Source: Paracoccaceae bacterium (GTDB lineage Bacteria > Pseudomonadota > Alphaproteobacteria > Rhodobacterales > Rhodobacteraceae). From it: a stretch of DNA of 64,000 nt. Each line of letters begins with the position of its first letter. Position 1 is the stretch's first letter. Shown here piece after piece: positions 38,734-48,803 of this stretch. The stretch spans positions 21,330-85,329 of the forward strand of contig JAQWNW010000058.1 in assembly GCA_029246285.1 (NCBI GenBank), written 5' to 3'. The position numbers and the translations under genes are program-made. A model generated the notes under the pieces. It did no database searches. It had not been told where the DNA came from and was given only the letters and a program-made list of their open reading frames with translations.

Positions 38734-39972
38734 TCAGACTTTTCTGGGCGGGGCTCCACCGAGAAACTTATTATCTTTTTGGTAATCACAACCCTGTTCA
38801 GCCATCTCAAGGTGTAATCGATTACCTTTATAGGGATGACTTAATGCAATTTTTTCGTCAAATTCAATTCCTAAACCAGGTGCACTTGGAGCTTTAATAA
38901 AACCATCTTCCCATTTGATACTATTCTTAATTAATTTTAGATGGAATTCCCCACCTGTTAAAATTGTTTCAACTAACAAGAGGTTTGGAATATTTGCTGC
39001 GAGCTGTATGTTTGCAGCCCACTCAACAGGGCCAGCATATAGATGAGGGGCGATTTGTGCATTATAAGCTTCACCAATTGCTGCAATCTTTTTAGTTTCT
39101 AGTATGCCTCCAGATCTACCTAAAGCAGGTTGAAGAATAGCCGCTCCACCTGTTCTTAGAATTGTGCTGAACTCAGCTTTGGTAGTCATCCGCTCTCCCG
39201 TGGCAATAGGTATCCGAACCTGTTTTGCAACATTTTCAAACTCTAATAAATTATCTGGAGGTATTGGTTCTTCAAACCAAAGAGGATCAAAAGCCTCAAG
39301 TCTTCGCCCAAGTCTTATTGCCCCTGCAGTATTGAATTGACCATGAGTACCAAAAAGTAAATCTGCTTTAGTACCTACGGCATCTCTTATAGCCCTACAA
39401 AACTCAACAGATTTTTCAATATCATACATCGAGGGATGATGACCTCCTCTTATTGTATAAGGACCCGCTGGATCAAACTTTAATGCCGTAAAACCTAATT
39501 TTACCATTTCAACCGCAGACTCCGCGGCCATTTCTGGAGATAACCAAAAGTCATTAATATTGTGATGTGGTAAGGGATAAAGATAGGTATAAGACCTAAT
39601 GCGTTCGTTCATTAAGCCACCCAATAAAGCATAGACGGGTCTTTCATGAGCTTTACCTAATATATCCCAACAAGCAATCTCCAATCCTGAAAATGCACCC
39701 ATCACAGTCAGATCTGGTCGCTGAGTAAAGCCACTTGAATACACACGCCTAAACATTAGTTCAATATTTTCTGGATTTTCTCCCAACATATGACGATTGA
39801 AAACATCTTCAATTACGGATCGCATCGCGTCAGGACCAATAGATGAAGCATACACTTCACCGTAACCAACAACTCCATTATCAGTTATTAATTTGACAAA
39901 TATCCAATAACGACCACCCCAACCAGGCGGAGGGGTGCCCACTACAAATATTTCAAGATCTTTTAATAACAT
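38734..39972 (-). CDS. Enolase-superfamily protein (mandelate racemase/muconate lactonizing group)
   Basis: A 412-residue member of the MR/MLE group, which acts on sugar acids or other carboxylates by proton abstraction. The capping domain has GYGEVYA and SGLEIACWDILGK; the barrel has a FKFDPAG-type Lys strand (ALKFDP), WFEEP (second metal Glu), GERM (third Glu) and APHLYAGP (C-terminal base His). At the strand where the first metal Asp is usual I read LLFGTHGQF, with no Asp in the standard place. A dehydratase role on an acid sugar is likely; the exact substrate is not readable. Confidence 0.83.
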   Translation of the reverse strand: MLLKDLEIFVVGTPPPGWGGRYWIFVKLITDNGVVGYGEVYASSIGPDAMRSVIEDVFNRHMLGENPENIELMFRRVYSSGFTQRPDLTVMGAFSGLEIACWDILGKAHERPVYALLGGLMNERIRSYTYLYPLPHHNINDFWLSPEMAAESAVEMVKLGFTALKFDPAGPYTIRGGHHPSMYDIEKSVEFCRAIRDAVGTKADLLFGTHGQFNTAGAIRLGRRLEAFDPLWFEEPIPPDNLLEFENVAKQVRIPIATGERMTTKAEFSTILRTGGAAILQPALGRSGGILETKKIAAIGEAYNAQIAPHLYAGPVEWAANIQLAANIPNLLLVETILTGGEFHLKLIKNSIKWEDGFIKAPSAPGLGIEFDEKIALSHPYKGNRLHLEMAEQGCDYQKDNKFLGGAPPRKV

Positions 39973-40029
39973 ACTGTGACTCTTTGCAGAATTTGTTTTG
40001 AACTACTTTCTATTAGCAACTAAAAAACA

Positions 40030-41118
40030 TTAATCAAATACAATCACGTTACGACGACTCTTACCAGATTTAACATCTTCGATCGCTTCGTTAATTTCAT
40101 CTAATGAGTATTTACGAGTCACTAATTCATCTAATTTTAATCGACCTTGCTGATATAGATCAATCAAGTAAGGAATATCTTTTTTTAGAACGGTTCCTCC
40201 CATATAAGATCCAAGAAGTGATTGACTGCCAGTAGCTAAAATGACCGGTTCTACTTTAAATTTTGCTCCAGATGGTGGCATTCCAACCATAACAAGACTA
40301 CCACCGACACTTAGAAATCTACTAGCTCCTTCATAAGCAAAAATAGAACCCACTGTAACAAATACATGGTCGGCACCTCTACCTCCCGTCATATTTTTTA
40401 CTATTCTGTGTGGTTTTTCTACACTTGCCAAAATACCATCCGTTGCTCCAAACTCTTTGGCGTCTGCTAACTTTTCTTCCGATAAATCAATTACAATAAT
40501 TTTGGAGGCACCCGCCAAAGCAGCGCCTTGAATTGCATTTAAACCCACACCGCCAGCACCAATTACAACAACATTCGATCCTGGTAGAACTTTAGCGGTA
40601 TTTGTTACAGCGCCGACTCCTGTAATCACCCCGCATGCTAACAAAGATGCAGATGTCATTGATATACTTTCTGGAATAGCCTGTATCTGACTTTCATGAA
40701 GCACTGCTTTCTCAGCAAAAGCTCCTGTAGCTAAGCCTTGCTCAATTGGCTTACCATCAATTGTTTGAATTGGGCCAGAAACTAAGTCATAACGAGTTTC
40801 GCAAGATGTTGGCTTTCCATTTCTGCATGAGACACAATCACCACAAGAACGTATCAATGTTGCTAGAACGGTATCACCAACAGAGTAGCTTTTAATACTA
40901 GAACCTATTGCCGTGACAACTCCCGCTGCCTCATGGCCATAAACTGCTGGTAAGTGCCCTCCCCAATCTCCAGCCATATATGAAATATCCGAGTGACATA
41001 TTGCACAGGCTTTTAAGGTAACTTCTATTTCATCATGCTTTGGTTCATTTAATAATACATTTTCGACTATTAAAGGTTTCCCAAATTCATGACAAACTGC
41101 AGCACGAATGATTGGCAT
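40030..41118 (-). CDS. Zinc-dependent alcohol dehydrogenase (MDR family)
   Basis: A 362-residue medium-chain dehydrogenase. Catalytic zinc residues C41 (AICHSD), H62 and E63 (GHEAAG) are present, as are the four structural-zinc Cys residues C92, C95, C98 and C106. The Rossmann loop is VIGAGGVGLNAIQG. It is close in layout to class III/S-(hydroxymethyl)glutathione-type dehydrogenases but shorter by about 10 residues and without a clear glutathione marker. It is the first gene of a unit with the enolase-superfamily and MFS genes, behind the terminator at 41.17 kb. Confidence 0.88.
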   Translation of the reverse strand: MPIIRAAVCHEFGKPLIVENVLLNEPKHDEIEVTLKACAICHSDISYMAGDWGGHLPAVYGHEAAGVVTAIGSSIKSYSVGDTVLATLIRSCGDCVSCRNGKPTSCETRYDLVSGPIQTIDGKPIEQGLATGAFAEKAVLHESQIQAIPESISMTSASLLACGVITGVGAVTNTAKVLPGSNVVVIGAGGVGLNAIQGAALAGASKIIVIDLSEEKLADAKEFGATDGILASVEKPHRIVKNMTGGRGADHVFVTVGSIFAYEGASRFLSVGGSLVMVGMPPSGAKFKVEPVILATGSQSLLGSYMGGTVLKKDIPYLIDLYQQGRLKLDELVTRKYSLDEINEAIEDVKSGKSRRNVIVFD

Positions 41119-41164
41119 TCTGTGTTCTCCTATCTATTTTACCACCTGAACCTATTGATATAAT

Positions 41165-41195
41165 AAAAAACGCTACCAGATTTTTCTGGTAGCGT
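41165..41195 (-). terminator. Strong Rho-independent terminator after the binding-protein gene
   Basis: Read on the minus strand, ACGCTACCAGA pairs with TCTGGTAGCGT (11 bp, 41185-41195 with 41170-41180) around a 4-base loop, followed by TTTTTT. It ends the long catabolic/transport unit and separates it from the alcohol dehydrogenase gene. Confidence 0.9.
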
Positions 41196-41214
41196 CCAAA
41201 TTTTTAAAAAGAAA

Positions 41215-42372
41215 TCAACGACGCGTTAATTCAACCCAATTATCACCTTGTACTTGGCTAATAATTACATCGTTGGCACCCTGATGATTATCAGCCGTGA
41301 TAGTAACCATCACACCACTAATTTTATCTTCAAAGTTTAAAGATTCCATTCCAGCTTGGAAGCTATCTGACGTCAAATCATGACCAGCTGCTTCAAGAGC
41401 TCTCACAAGAACCTCTGCTGCAGATCTACCAAGTAAAGCTCCTGTTCCAGGGAACCCGCCAGTTTCTTCGGTATATTTAGCAACCCAGCCACCTACTACG
41501 GGATCACCCATTCGAGCAACTATATCTGCCCAACCAGATGCTGCATAAAAGCCATCACCAGGGCCACCGGGAACTTTAGCAATCAAAGTATGAAAGGATG
41601 CTGAACCACCTAAGAATTTAAGATCAGTCAAGCCCATCTTTTTTGCTGTTCCTAAGACAGTAAGGGTTTGCTTCACTCCTAATGCAACAGTTATAAGTTC
41701 ACATCCAGAAGCTTTTAGCTTTGATAGAGAGCCAACAAAATCTAATTCATCAGGCTTATGCTTTGTTTCACCGCCAAATGTCAGCCCTGAACCCGCTTCG
41801 GCCACTGCATCTTTAGTTCCTTCTGCAATTTCTAATCCGAAGTCAGACGGTATGTACATAGAGCATATATTTTTAACCCCAGTACTCTCAGACAGATATG
41901 GCACACTCGTTCTCATTTGATCATAATATGAAGATGTTCCAGCATATTTATAATCTGAATGTGGTTCTATCATTTGCCGTGCTGCCGTTAGTGGTGAGAC
42001 ATTTGCAATTTTCTTAGCCTCTAACAGAGGGAAAGAGGCAATATTCATTGGAGTACCAAGTTGCAACAACATAGCAAAAATCTTGTCTGAATTTACCAAT
42101 TTGTTTAAATTAGACATAGCTTTTGGCATTTGGTACCCGTGATCTTCGACTATCATTTTTATTTGTCGACCGTGAACACCACCAGCGGCGTTTACTTCAT
42201 CAAAATACATTTGAGCAGCTTCCATTGCCGGAGCACCAAAAGCAGCAAATGGTCCAGACATATCTTGATTTGATCCAATAAGTACTTGGGTATCAGTAAC
42301 ACCTTGGTCAGCATTAGCAGTTCCCGTGAAAAGGACAGCCGTTAAAAAAACTGCCTTAAAAAGGTTTTTCAT
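41215..42372 (-). CDS. LivJ-type periplasmic substrate-binding protein
   Basis: A 385-residue binding protein with a signal peptide (MKNLFKAVFLTAVLFTGTANA, cut after ANA) followed by VLIGSNQDMSGPFAAFG, the standard start of HAAT-family (branched-chain amino-acid/amide/aromatic acid) periplasmic domains. Its homologues bind amino acids, urea, aromatic acids or other organic anions. It is the last gene of the liv-like cluster, just before the terminator. The ligand should follow the operon's enzymes rather than be leucine. Confidence 0.9.
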   Translation of the reverse strand: MKNLFKAVFLTAVLFTGTANADQGVTDTQVLIGSNQDMSGPFAAFGAPAMEAAQMYFDEVNAAGGVHGRQIKMIVEDHGYQMPKAMSNLNKLVNSDKIFAMLLQLGTPMNIASFPLLEAKKIANVSPLTAARQMIEPHSDYKYAGTSSYYDQMRTSVPYLSESTGVKNICSMYIPSDFGLEIAEGTKDAVAEAGSGLTFGGETKHKPDELDFVGSLSKLKASGCELITVALGVKQTLTVLGTAKKMGLTDLKFLGGSASFHTLIAKVPGGPGDGFYAASGWADIVARMGDPVVGGWVAKYTEETGGFPGTGALLGRSAAEVLVRALEAAGHDLTSDSFQAGMESLNFEDKISGVMVTITADNHQGANDVIISQVQGDNWVELTRR

Positions 42373-42408
42373 TATTTTTCTCCCTAAATTATATATGTTA
42401 ACATGAAT

Positions 42409-44283
42409 TCATAAGTACATTTCGTCAATCAGCGTTTTATGTTTTTCTTCTACAAAGCCACGCTTTAACTTCATAGTTGCTGTCAACTCATCATCTTCTG
42501 CGGTTAATAGGATGTTAATCAGTCGAAATTTCTTAATTTGTTCAACACGAGCAAAATCTCTATTAACATCATCAATAATGTTAGATATCAACTCTATAAT
42601 TTCAGGTGCAGCACATAATGAGGCAAAATCTGAAAAAGGTATTTTTTGGTCTTGAGCAAACTTTTCAACATTTTCTTGATCAATCATAACCAAACATGAG
42701 ATAAATTTTCGACCATCCCCGATTAAAATAGTATCAGATATATAAGGTGAAAATTTTAATCTATTCTCTAACTCACTAGGAGTTACGTTTTTGCCACCAG
42801 CAGTAATTATTATGTCTTTCATCCGTCCAGTAATAGTCAAGAATCCATTGTCATCAATTAACCCAATATCACCAGTCTTCATCCAACCATCGGAGGTAAA
42901 AGTCTCATCGGTCTTATCAGCTTTCCGCCAATAACCTTTGAAACAATTTCCACCTTTATATTGTATTTCATCATCTGCGCCAATCCTCAACATTGCTCCT
43001 GGAATCACTAAGCCAACAGATCCATTTTTGTGATTATCTTCATAATTTAAGGAAATCAGACCTGCACTTTCACTCATCCCATAACCCTCAAATATCTTAA
43101 CCCCAATTGCCCGGAACCAAGTCAACAATTCTGGTGAAATAGGAGCAGCACCGGTAGTACCTCTTCGTAAATTATCCATACCCAACATTCTTCGAATATT
43201 TTTAAGAAGCACAAAATCCCAAAAAAAGTAACTCAATGGAATTGTTCGGTTTTCGTCTTCTGCTTTTATCTTATTCATCCCAGCGGCTAGGGCCTTCTTA
43301 AATGCCCACCTGCCAAAAGGTGTTGCTTCGCCAGTCATTATTGAAACTCTTGAATATATACGCTCCCATACTCGTGGAACCGCAGTAAAAATAGTTGGAC
43401 TAACTTCTTGTAAATTATCAAAAACTGTCTCTGAGCTTTCAGCAAAATTTATAACAGACCCGGCTCCAATAGGTTGAAAAACTGAAATCAAGCGTTCTAA
43501 AATATGGCATAGAGGTAAAAAACAAAGTTGCTCATCATTATCAAAGACAGGTAAACTTCTCCCACCAGCGGATATTGAAAACATTATGTTATTTCCCGTA
43601 ATTTCAACACCTTTAGGTTCTCCAGTGGTTCCAGAGGTATAAATCAAAATAGACGTATCTTCAGACTTTCCGGCTTCAATTTCTTTTTCAAAAATACCAC
43701 TTTTCTTTTCTAACTCAATTTTTCCGACTTCATATAAGTCAGTCAGAAACATTACACGAGGATCATCAAAATCAATTAAACCATCTTTTTCGTAAACTAT
43801 AACTTTCTTCACCTTTGGCATCTGATCAGATACTGAGAGATATTTATCTAGTTGCTCGTCATTCTCCAAAAACAAAAACTGAGTGTCGCTATCGTTTACA
43901 AGATATACCAACTGTCTAGCACTATCCGTTGGATATACACCTGATGTGATGCCCCCCACACTCTGAACTGCCAAATCTGTATAAATCCACTCTTTACTGT
44001 CTTCAGATAAGATACTTACAACCTCACCTCTGTTAAATCCCATCGACATGAGAGCTAAGCCGATTAAACGAGAGTTTTCATAAAATTCGTTCCAACTATA
44101 TGAAGACCAAATACCATATTTTTTTTCACGATGAGCTATTTTTTCTTTAGACTTTTCACACCTTAATTTCCACAACTTTGCTAAAGTATCTTTACCGTCA
44201 ACAAAATACGGACCTTTACTTAAATCCTTATTTATTTTGATGCCAGAAACTTCCACTTGCTCTGGAATTAATGCTTCACCCAT
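42409..44283 (-). CDS. AMP-forming acyl-CoA synthetase, long-chain type
   Basis: A 624-residue ANL-superfamily ligase. The AMP motif is YTSGTTGEPKG (about 216-226). GYGMSESAG and the hinge segment with GWMKTGDIGLIDDNGFLTITGRMKD follow, and the C-terminal Lys region lies near LTATMKLKRGF. This FadD15-like type is often found inside liv-type ABC operons, where it activates the imported acid as a CoA ester. It lies between livF and the binding-protein gene. Confidence 0.88.
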   Translation of the reverse strand: MGEALIPEQVEVSGIKINKDLSKGPYFVDGKDTLAKLWKLRCEKSKEKIAHREKKYGIWSSYSWNEFYENSRLIGLALMSMGFNRGEVVSILSEDSKEWIYTDLAVQSVGGITSGVYPTDSARQLVYLVNDSDTQFLFLENDEQLDKYLSVSDQMPKVKKVIVYEKDGLIDFDDPRVMFLTDLYEVGKIELEKKSGIFEKEIEAGKSEDTSILIYTSGTTGEPKGVEITGNNIMFSISAGGRSLPVFDNDEQLCFLPLCHILERLISVFQPIGAGSVINFAESSETVFDNLQEVSPTIFTAVPRVWERIYSRVSIMTGEATPFGRWAFKKALAAGMNKIKAEDENRTIPLSYFFWDFVLLKNIRRMLGMDNLRRGTTGAAPISPELLTWFRAIGVKIFEGYGMSESAGLISLNYEDNHKNGSVGLVIPGAMLRIGADDEIQYKGGNCFKGYWRKADKTDETFTSDGWMKTGDIGLIDDNGFLTITGRMKDIIITAGGKNVTPSELENRLKFSPYISDTILIGDGRKFISCLVMIDQENVEKFAQDQKIPFSDFASLCAAPEIIELISNIIDDVNRDFARVEQIKKFRLINILLTAEDDELTATMKLKRGFVEEKHKTLIDEMYL

Positions 44284-44294
44284 AATTTAAATAC

Positions 44295-45071
44295 CTATCG
44301 CCATGTTTTTCTTTGCTTCCATCGTTTTTGACCTCGTTCTGACGCCTGCTCACTCTGTCCTAAATAAAATTCTTGAATGTCTTTGGAACTCTGCAGTTTA
44401 CTCGAATGGTCACTCATAACTATTCTTCCAAGCTCCATTACATAACCATAATTTGCTACATCAAGAGCGACTTTAGCATTTTGCTCAACAAGTATCATAG
44501 TCACTCCTTGTTCAACATTTAGTCGCTTTATGATCAAGAAAATATCTCTCGTTAACAAAGGACTCAAACCCAAGCTTGGTTCATCAAGTAACATTATCTT
44601 TGGCCTAGCCATTAAACCCCGACCAATAGCCATCATTTGTTGTTGACCTCCCGATAATGTACCAGCTTGCTGTGATTTACATTTTCGAAGAATTGGAAAA
44701 TAGTCATAGACTAAATCCAGGTCAGTATGAATATTCTCTTTGTCTCTTCTTGAATAAGCACCCATTCTTAAATTTTCTTCGACCGTGAGAATTGGAAAAA
44801 CCTCTCTACCCTCTGGCACGTGCGTAATTCCTTTTTGTACAATCTTATCTGGCTCTTTCCCTTGAATTTTTTCACCCATAAATGAAATTGTGCCCTTTTC
44901 TGGGTCCATAATACCAGAAATCGTCTTTAAAAGCGTTGTCTTACCCGCACCATTAGCTCCCAAAACGGTTACAATCTGACCTTCTTCCACAATTAATGAC
45001 ACACCTCTTATAGCCATAATTGGCCCGTAATAACTCTCAAGATTATCAATTTTCAGGATTGGAGGATTCAA
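44295..45071 (-). CDS. livF: ABC transporter ATP-binding protein LivF-type
   Basis: A 258-residue ATPase with Walker A GANGAGKTTLL (about 38-48), the signature LSGGQQQ, Walker B MLLDEPSLGLSP and a switch His missing in favour of VEQNAK, the usual LivF sequence. A Gln/Arg-rich tail of about 20 residues follows the normal end. It overlaps livG by 4 bases. The name refers to the family; the cargo is probably not leucine. Confidence 0.93.
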   Translation of the reverse strand: MNPPILKIDNLESYYGPIMAIRGVSLIVEEGQIVTVLGANGAGKTTLLKTISGIMDPEKGTISFMGEKIQGKEPDKIVQKGITHVPEGREVFPILTVEENLRMGAYSRRDKENIHTDLDLVYDYFPILRKCKSQQAGTLSGGQQQMMAIGRGLMARPKIMLLDEPSLGLSPLLTRDIFLIIKRLNVEQGVTMILVEQNAKVALDVANYGYVMELGRIVMSDHSSKLQSSKDIQEFYLGQSEQASERGQKRWKQRKTWR

Positions 45072-45844
45072 TTCCCAACCTCCTCTGAGCCACCTAAATA
45101 AGCTTCTATGACTGCTGGGTGATTTTTCACCTCATCTGGCGTACCAAGGGCTAACATCTTACCATCTGCAAGAGCCATGACGCGATCAGATACACTCGAA
45201 ACAAGATGCATATCATGCTCAACCATTAGCACAGTTATACCCATAACCTTTTTAATATCCTCGATCCAAAAAGCAACATCTTGAGTTTCTTCCACAGACA
45301 ATCCAGATGCCGGTTCATCTAAAAGTAGTAATTTAGGTTCAATCGCTAGTGCACGTCCAAGCTCAACAACCTTTCTAACCCCATAAGGTAATCCAGATAT
45401 GAATTTTTCTCGGTAACTTTGCAAATCTAAGAAATCTATAACCTTTTCCACCGCATATCGATGCCGATACTCTTCCTTTTTAACAAATGGTGAAAATAAT
45501 ATTTCAGATACTGGATTGGATTTTCTATGTGTCTGCCTTGCTACGAGTAAATTCTGAAGCACGCTTGCTTGATGAAATAACTCAATATTTTGAAAAGTTC
45601 TCGCTATACCAATACCTGCAATCTCATGGCTTTGCTTTTTTAGAATACTTTTTCCTTCAAATGTTATCTCTCCATGACTTGGTGTGTAAAACCGTGACAA
45701 AATATTAAATATTGTTGATTTACCAGCTCCATTAGGCCCAACTAATGAAAAGACTTCTCCTTTTTCTACACTAAAACTCACATTATCGACAGCGGTTACA
45801 CCCCCAAATTTTAGTGTCACATCGGTAAGTTTGAGAAAACTCAT
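45068..45844 (-). CDS. livG: ABC transporter ATP-binding protein LivG-type
   Basis: A 258-residue ATPase. Walker A GPNGAGKSTIFN is at about 35-46, the signature is SGLPYGVRKVVELGRAL (LivG proteins have LPYGxQR instead of LSGGQ), Walker B is LLLDEPASGLS, and the switch region is VEHDMHLV. It overlaps livF downstream and livM upstream by 4 bases each, so the cassette is tightly packed. Confidence 0.93.
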   Translation of the reverse strand: MSFLKLTDVTLKFGGVTAVDNVSFSVEKGEVFSLVGPNGAGKSTIFNILSRFYTPSHGEITFEGKSILKKQSHEIAGIGIARTFQNIELFHQASVLQNLLVARQTHRKSNPVSEILFSPFVKKEEYRHRYAVEKVIDFLDLQSYREKFISGLPYGVRKVVELGRALAIEPKLLLLDEPASGLSVEETQDVAFWIEDIKKVMGITVLMVEHDMHLVSSVSDRVMALADGKMLALGTPDEVKNHPAVIEAYLGGSEEVGN

Positions 45845-46929
45845 CTTGTTCTCTCCGTTTTTAAATATGTTTTTTGGCGCCTAAACATATCTTTTCGATA
45901 AAATGGGAATAGTTCAAAATAAGCTTTTATTTTCAACCAACGTCCATATAACCCCATTGGTTCAAACAAAATTACTGCGATCAAAATCATGCCAAATATT
46001 CCACTTTCAATTCCTGGAATAATATGAAAATCAGAGAAAAATGCATCGCGTGTAAAACTAATTCCACTAGGCAAAAAAGTTACTACCATTGCACCTAAAA
46101 AAGCACCATGAATAAATCCAACTCCACCAACAACTATCATTAAAAGTAGATTTATAGATATCACTATGTTGAATGTTTCGTTAGTAAAGACATAGCTGAA
46201 ATGACCCATGAGCGCACCGGATATTCCAGTGATCGCACACGAAATTGCAAAACTCAAAGTTCGGGTTTTTCCAATATTCACTCCCATAGCCTGCGCAGAA
46301 ATTTCACTATCTCGCACAGCTGCAAAACTCCGGCCTAGAGGCGATCTTAGAATATTCTTATATCCAATGATTATCAGAACAGTTATTGCTAAAATTAACC
46401 AATATAGCTCTGCAACATTTGTGTATCTATCAAAATTTATTCCAAAAATGTTAATTGCTGGAGCGTATATTCCGCCAACACCTCCTGTCCAAGGTTCCAA
46501 AATAACTATCAAATCTTCTGCCAACACGCCTATAGCAATGGTAGCTATCGCCATGTAAATCCCATGCAACTTCCCAGTAGGCAAAGCAACGCAAATTCCA
46601 AGAATACCCGCAAATAGCCCTGACAGAGGTAATGAGATTATAAAAGGTATGTTAAAATCGTTTTGTAATATAACATTTGTATATGCCCCTACTGCCATGA
46701 AAGCAGCATGACCTAAACTTGCTTGTCCGGTATGCCCTACCAAAAGCATTAACCCCATCCCAGCTATTGCCCAAATAAGCATTAGACTAAACTCACCCAC
46801 CCAGTAATCATTAATTACAAATGGTAAGATAACCGCTAAAACCAGTAGAATAAAATACCACGAAGCCTGAACCCTATCTTTAAAGTATCGAATATCGGCT
46901 TCATAAGATTTTTTAAAAATTATTCTCAT
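45841..46929 (-). CDS. livM: ABC transporter permease LivM-type
   Basis: A 362-residue permease with about nine membrane helices and the LivM motif GHTGQASLGHAAFMAVGAY (about 85-103), then SPLGRSFAAVRDSEISAQAMGVN, the coupling loop that touches the ATPases. I chose the ATG at 46929 (AAGG upstream) because an upstream ATG at 46971 lies inside livH. Confidence 0.92.
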   Translation of the reverse strand: MRIIFKKSYEADIRYFKDRVQASWYFILLVLAVILPFVINDYWVGEFSLMLIWAIAGMGLMLLVGHTGQASLGHAAFMAVGAYTNVILQNDFNIPFIISLPLSGLFAGILGICVALPTGKLHGIYMAIATIAIGVLAEDLIVILEPWTGGVGGIYAPAINIFGINFDRYTNVAELYWLILAITVLIIIGYKNILRSPLGRSFAAVRDSEISAQAMGVNIGKTRTLSFAISCAITGISGALMGHFSYVFTNETFNIVISINLLLMIVVGGVGFIHGAFLGAMVVTFLPSGISFTRDAFFSDFHIIPGIESGIFGMILIAVILFEPMGLYGRWLKIKAYFELFPFYRKDMFRRQKTYLKTERTR

Positions 46930-46933
46930 TGAT

Positions 46934-47809
46934 TTAGACCTTTTTCTTTTGGACTTGGGATAATATCCCATGTGGTCTAAATATTAGGATCAATACCAAA
47001 ACTAAATACGGCATTATGCGAGCTATATCACCCTCTAAATATCTTGCAGCAAAAGGTTCAATTAAACCAATTAACAATCCACCCAATAAAGCTCCAGGCA
47101 GGCTTCCCAAACCTCCAATAACTGCAGCAGCAAATGCCTTTATACCCAGCAATCCAGTCCCAGGATCTATGGCATTTTTTGAAGCAAATAATATACCGGC
47201 GATGGCTGCAACAATTCCTGATAATGCCCATATTAATGAATTTACTCTTCTAACAGGAATACCCATATAGTAAGCGGCCATTTGATTTTGACTGGCAGCC
47301 TGCATTGCCACACCAAGTTTAGTTTTTGCAAAGAATACAAATAACACCACCGTTAAAGAAATTGTTATACCAATAATCCATATTTCTGGAACACCTATTA
47401 CGATATCCGATATTCTAAAATATTGTCCAGATATAGGGCTTTCAAGACTTTGTGGATCATGGCCCCATATCGCCCCAGCCAGAAAACGGGCAACGAAACC
47501 TAAAGCAATTGTAAGTATCACAACAGCCAGTTGGCTTTGTCCAAACATTCGTCTGATTATTAGTGAGTCTAACAAATACCCCAGACAACCCATTAAACTG
47601 ATTGCTATTGGTACAGATATCCAAAAGGGCAAGGCCATATACTGATCATTTGTCAATCCCAAAGTTATAAATGCTCCCAACATCATCATATCACCTTGGG
47701 CGAAATTCACTGCTTCAGTTGCTTTATAAATTAAAACAAAACCCATAGCTATCAAACCATATACGCAGCCCATGGCCAGACCGCTAATAACTAATTGCAT
47801 TATCTCCAA
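46934..47809 (-). CDS. livH: ABC transporter permease LivH-type
   Basis: A 291-residue permease with about eight helices. It opens LVISGLAMGCVYGLIAMGFVLIYKATEAVNFAQGDMMMLGAF, the standard LivH start, and holds the coupling loop MQAASQNQMAAYYMGIPVRRVNS. It pairs with LivM and directly follows the nitronate-monooxygenase-like gene. Confidence 0.92.
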   Translation of the reverse strand: MEIMQLVISGLAMGCVYGLIAMGFVLIYKATEAVNFAQGDMMMLGAFITLGLTNDQYMALPFWISVPIAISLMGCLGYLLDSLIIRRMFGQSQLAVVILTIALGFVARFLAGAIWGHDPQSLESPISGQYFRISDIVIGVPEIWIIGITISLTVVLFVFFAKTKLGVAMQAASQNQMAAYYMGIPVRRVNSLIWALSGIVAAIAGILFASKNAIDPGTGLLGIKAFAAAVIGGLGSLPGALLGGLLIGLIEPFAARYLEGDIARIMPYLVLVLILIFRPHGILSQVQKKKV

Positions 47810-47841
47810 TTTATAATACCCCCGGTTTTACGACTACACTT

Positions 47842-48795
47842 TTAAGCACTTAATTTCGTCTTAGCCATCAAATACTCAGACTCCAGCCGGGAAACGAGAT
47901 TTTCAGTGCTTAAAATGCTTTCAACAGACCCAATACCCTGTCCACAACCCCAAATATCTTTCCAAGCTTTTGGTTTCTTTTCCCAATCACCAAAATTCAT
48001 AGTAGAAAGATCGCCTTCAGGTAAGTTATGTGGATCCATTCCAGCAGCTGTTACGCTTGGAGCCAAATAATTACCATGTACACCCGTGAATAAATTTGAA
48101 TAAATTATGTCATCGGCAGAAGATTCGACAATCATTTTTTTATAACGCTCATCCGCTCTGGCTTCATTTGTAGCAATAAATGCTGATCCGATATAAGCTA
48201 AATCTGCTCCCATCGCATTAGCTGCCAGAACAGAATCACCAGATGCGATTGCCCCCGATAATGCCAATGGACCATTAAACCAACTTCTTATTTCTGCAAT
48301 TAAAGGAAAGGGCGATAAGCGCCCAGCATGACCTCCCGCTCCAGCAGCTACGGCTATTAATCCATCTGCTCCTTTTTCCACGGCCTTCTTAGCGAAACGG
48401 TTATTAATAATATCGTGAAGAGTAATACCGCCAACAGAATGCATTGCATCGTTCACTTCCACTCGTGCACCTAAGGAAGTAATTGTAATCGGCACTTTAT
48501 ATTTCATACAAAGCTCTACATCATACATTAACCTTTCATTTGATTTGTGAACAATTTGATTGATTGCAAAGGGTGCAGCAGGAGAATCTGGGTTTTTATC
48601 ATTATATCTATCCAGCTCCTCGGTAATCATTTTTAATTCCACTTCTAACTGCTCTTTTGGCCTAGCATTGAGCGCCGGCATAGAACCAACAATTCCAGCC
48701 TTGCATTGTGCAATGACTAATTTAGGGTTTGAAATTATAAATAACGGTGCTGCGATTACGGGTATTCTTAATCCGCTTAATATCTCTGGTAACAT
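47842..48795 (-). CDS. Nitronate monooxygenase family flavoprotein (2-nitropropane dioxygenase-like)
   Basis: A 317-residue FMN TIM barrel. It has LRIPVIAAPLFIISNPKLV at the start, AVAAGAGGHAGRLSPF (about 167-182, the FMN-phosphate Gly-rich loop with the active-site His), ALSGAIASGDSVLAANAMGADLAYIGSAF, and a long C-terminal tail with WGCGQGIG. True nitronate monooxygenases and enoyl-reductase-like FMN proteins share this fold, so the reaction remains open. It lies nine bases downstream of the MDR gene. Confidence 0.85.
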   Translation of the reverse strand: MLPEILSGLRIPVIAAPLFIISNPKLVIAQCKAGIVGSMPALNARPKEQLEVELKMITEELDRYNDKNPDSPAAPFAINQIVHKSNERLMYDVELCMKYKVPITITSLGARVEVNDAMHSVGGITLHDIINNRFAKKAVEKGADGLIAVAAGAGGHAGRLSPFPLIAEIRSWFNGPLALSGAIASGDSVLAANAMGADLAYIGSAFIATNEARADERYKKMIVESSADDIIYSNLFTGVHGNYLAPSVTAAGMDPHNLPEGDLSTMNFGDWEKKPKAWKDIWGCGQGIGSVESILSTENLVSRLESEYLMAKTKLSA

Positions 48796-48803
48796 CTTCT
48801 ATC

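Noticed and set aside
41165..41195. The strong hairpin as an operator for the alcohol dehydrogenase
   Set aside because: The GC-rich stem followed by six T on the minus strand directly after the binding-protein gene is a standard terminator.
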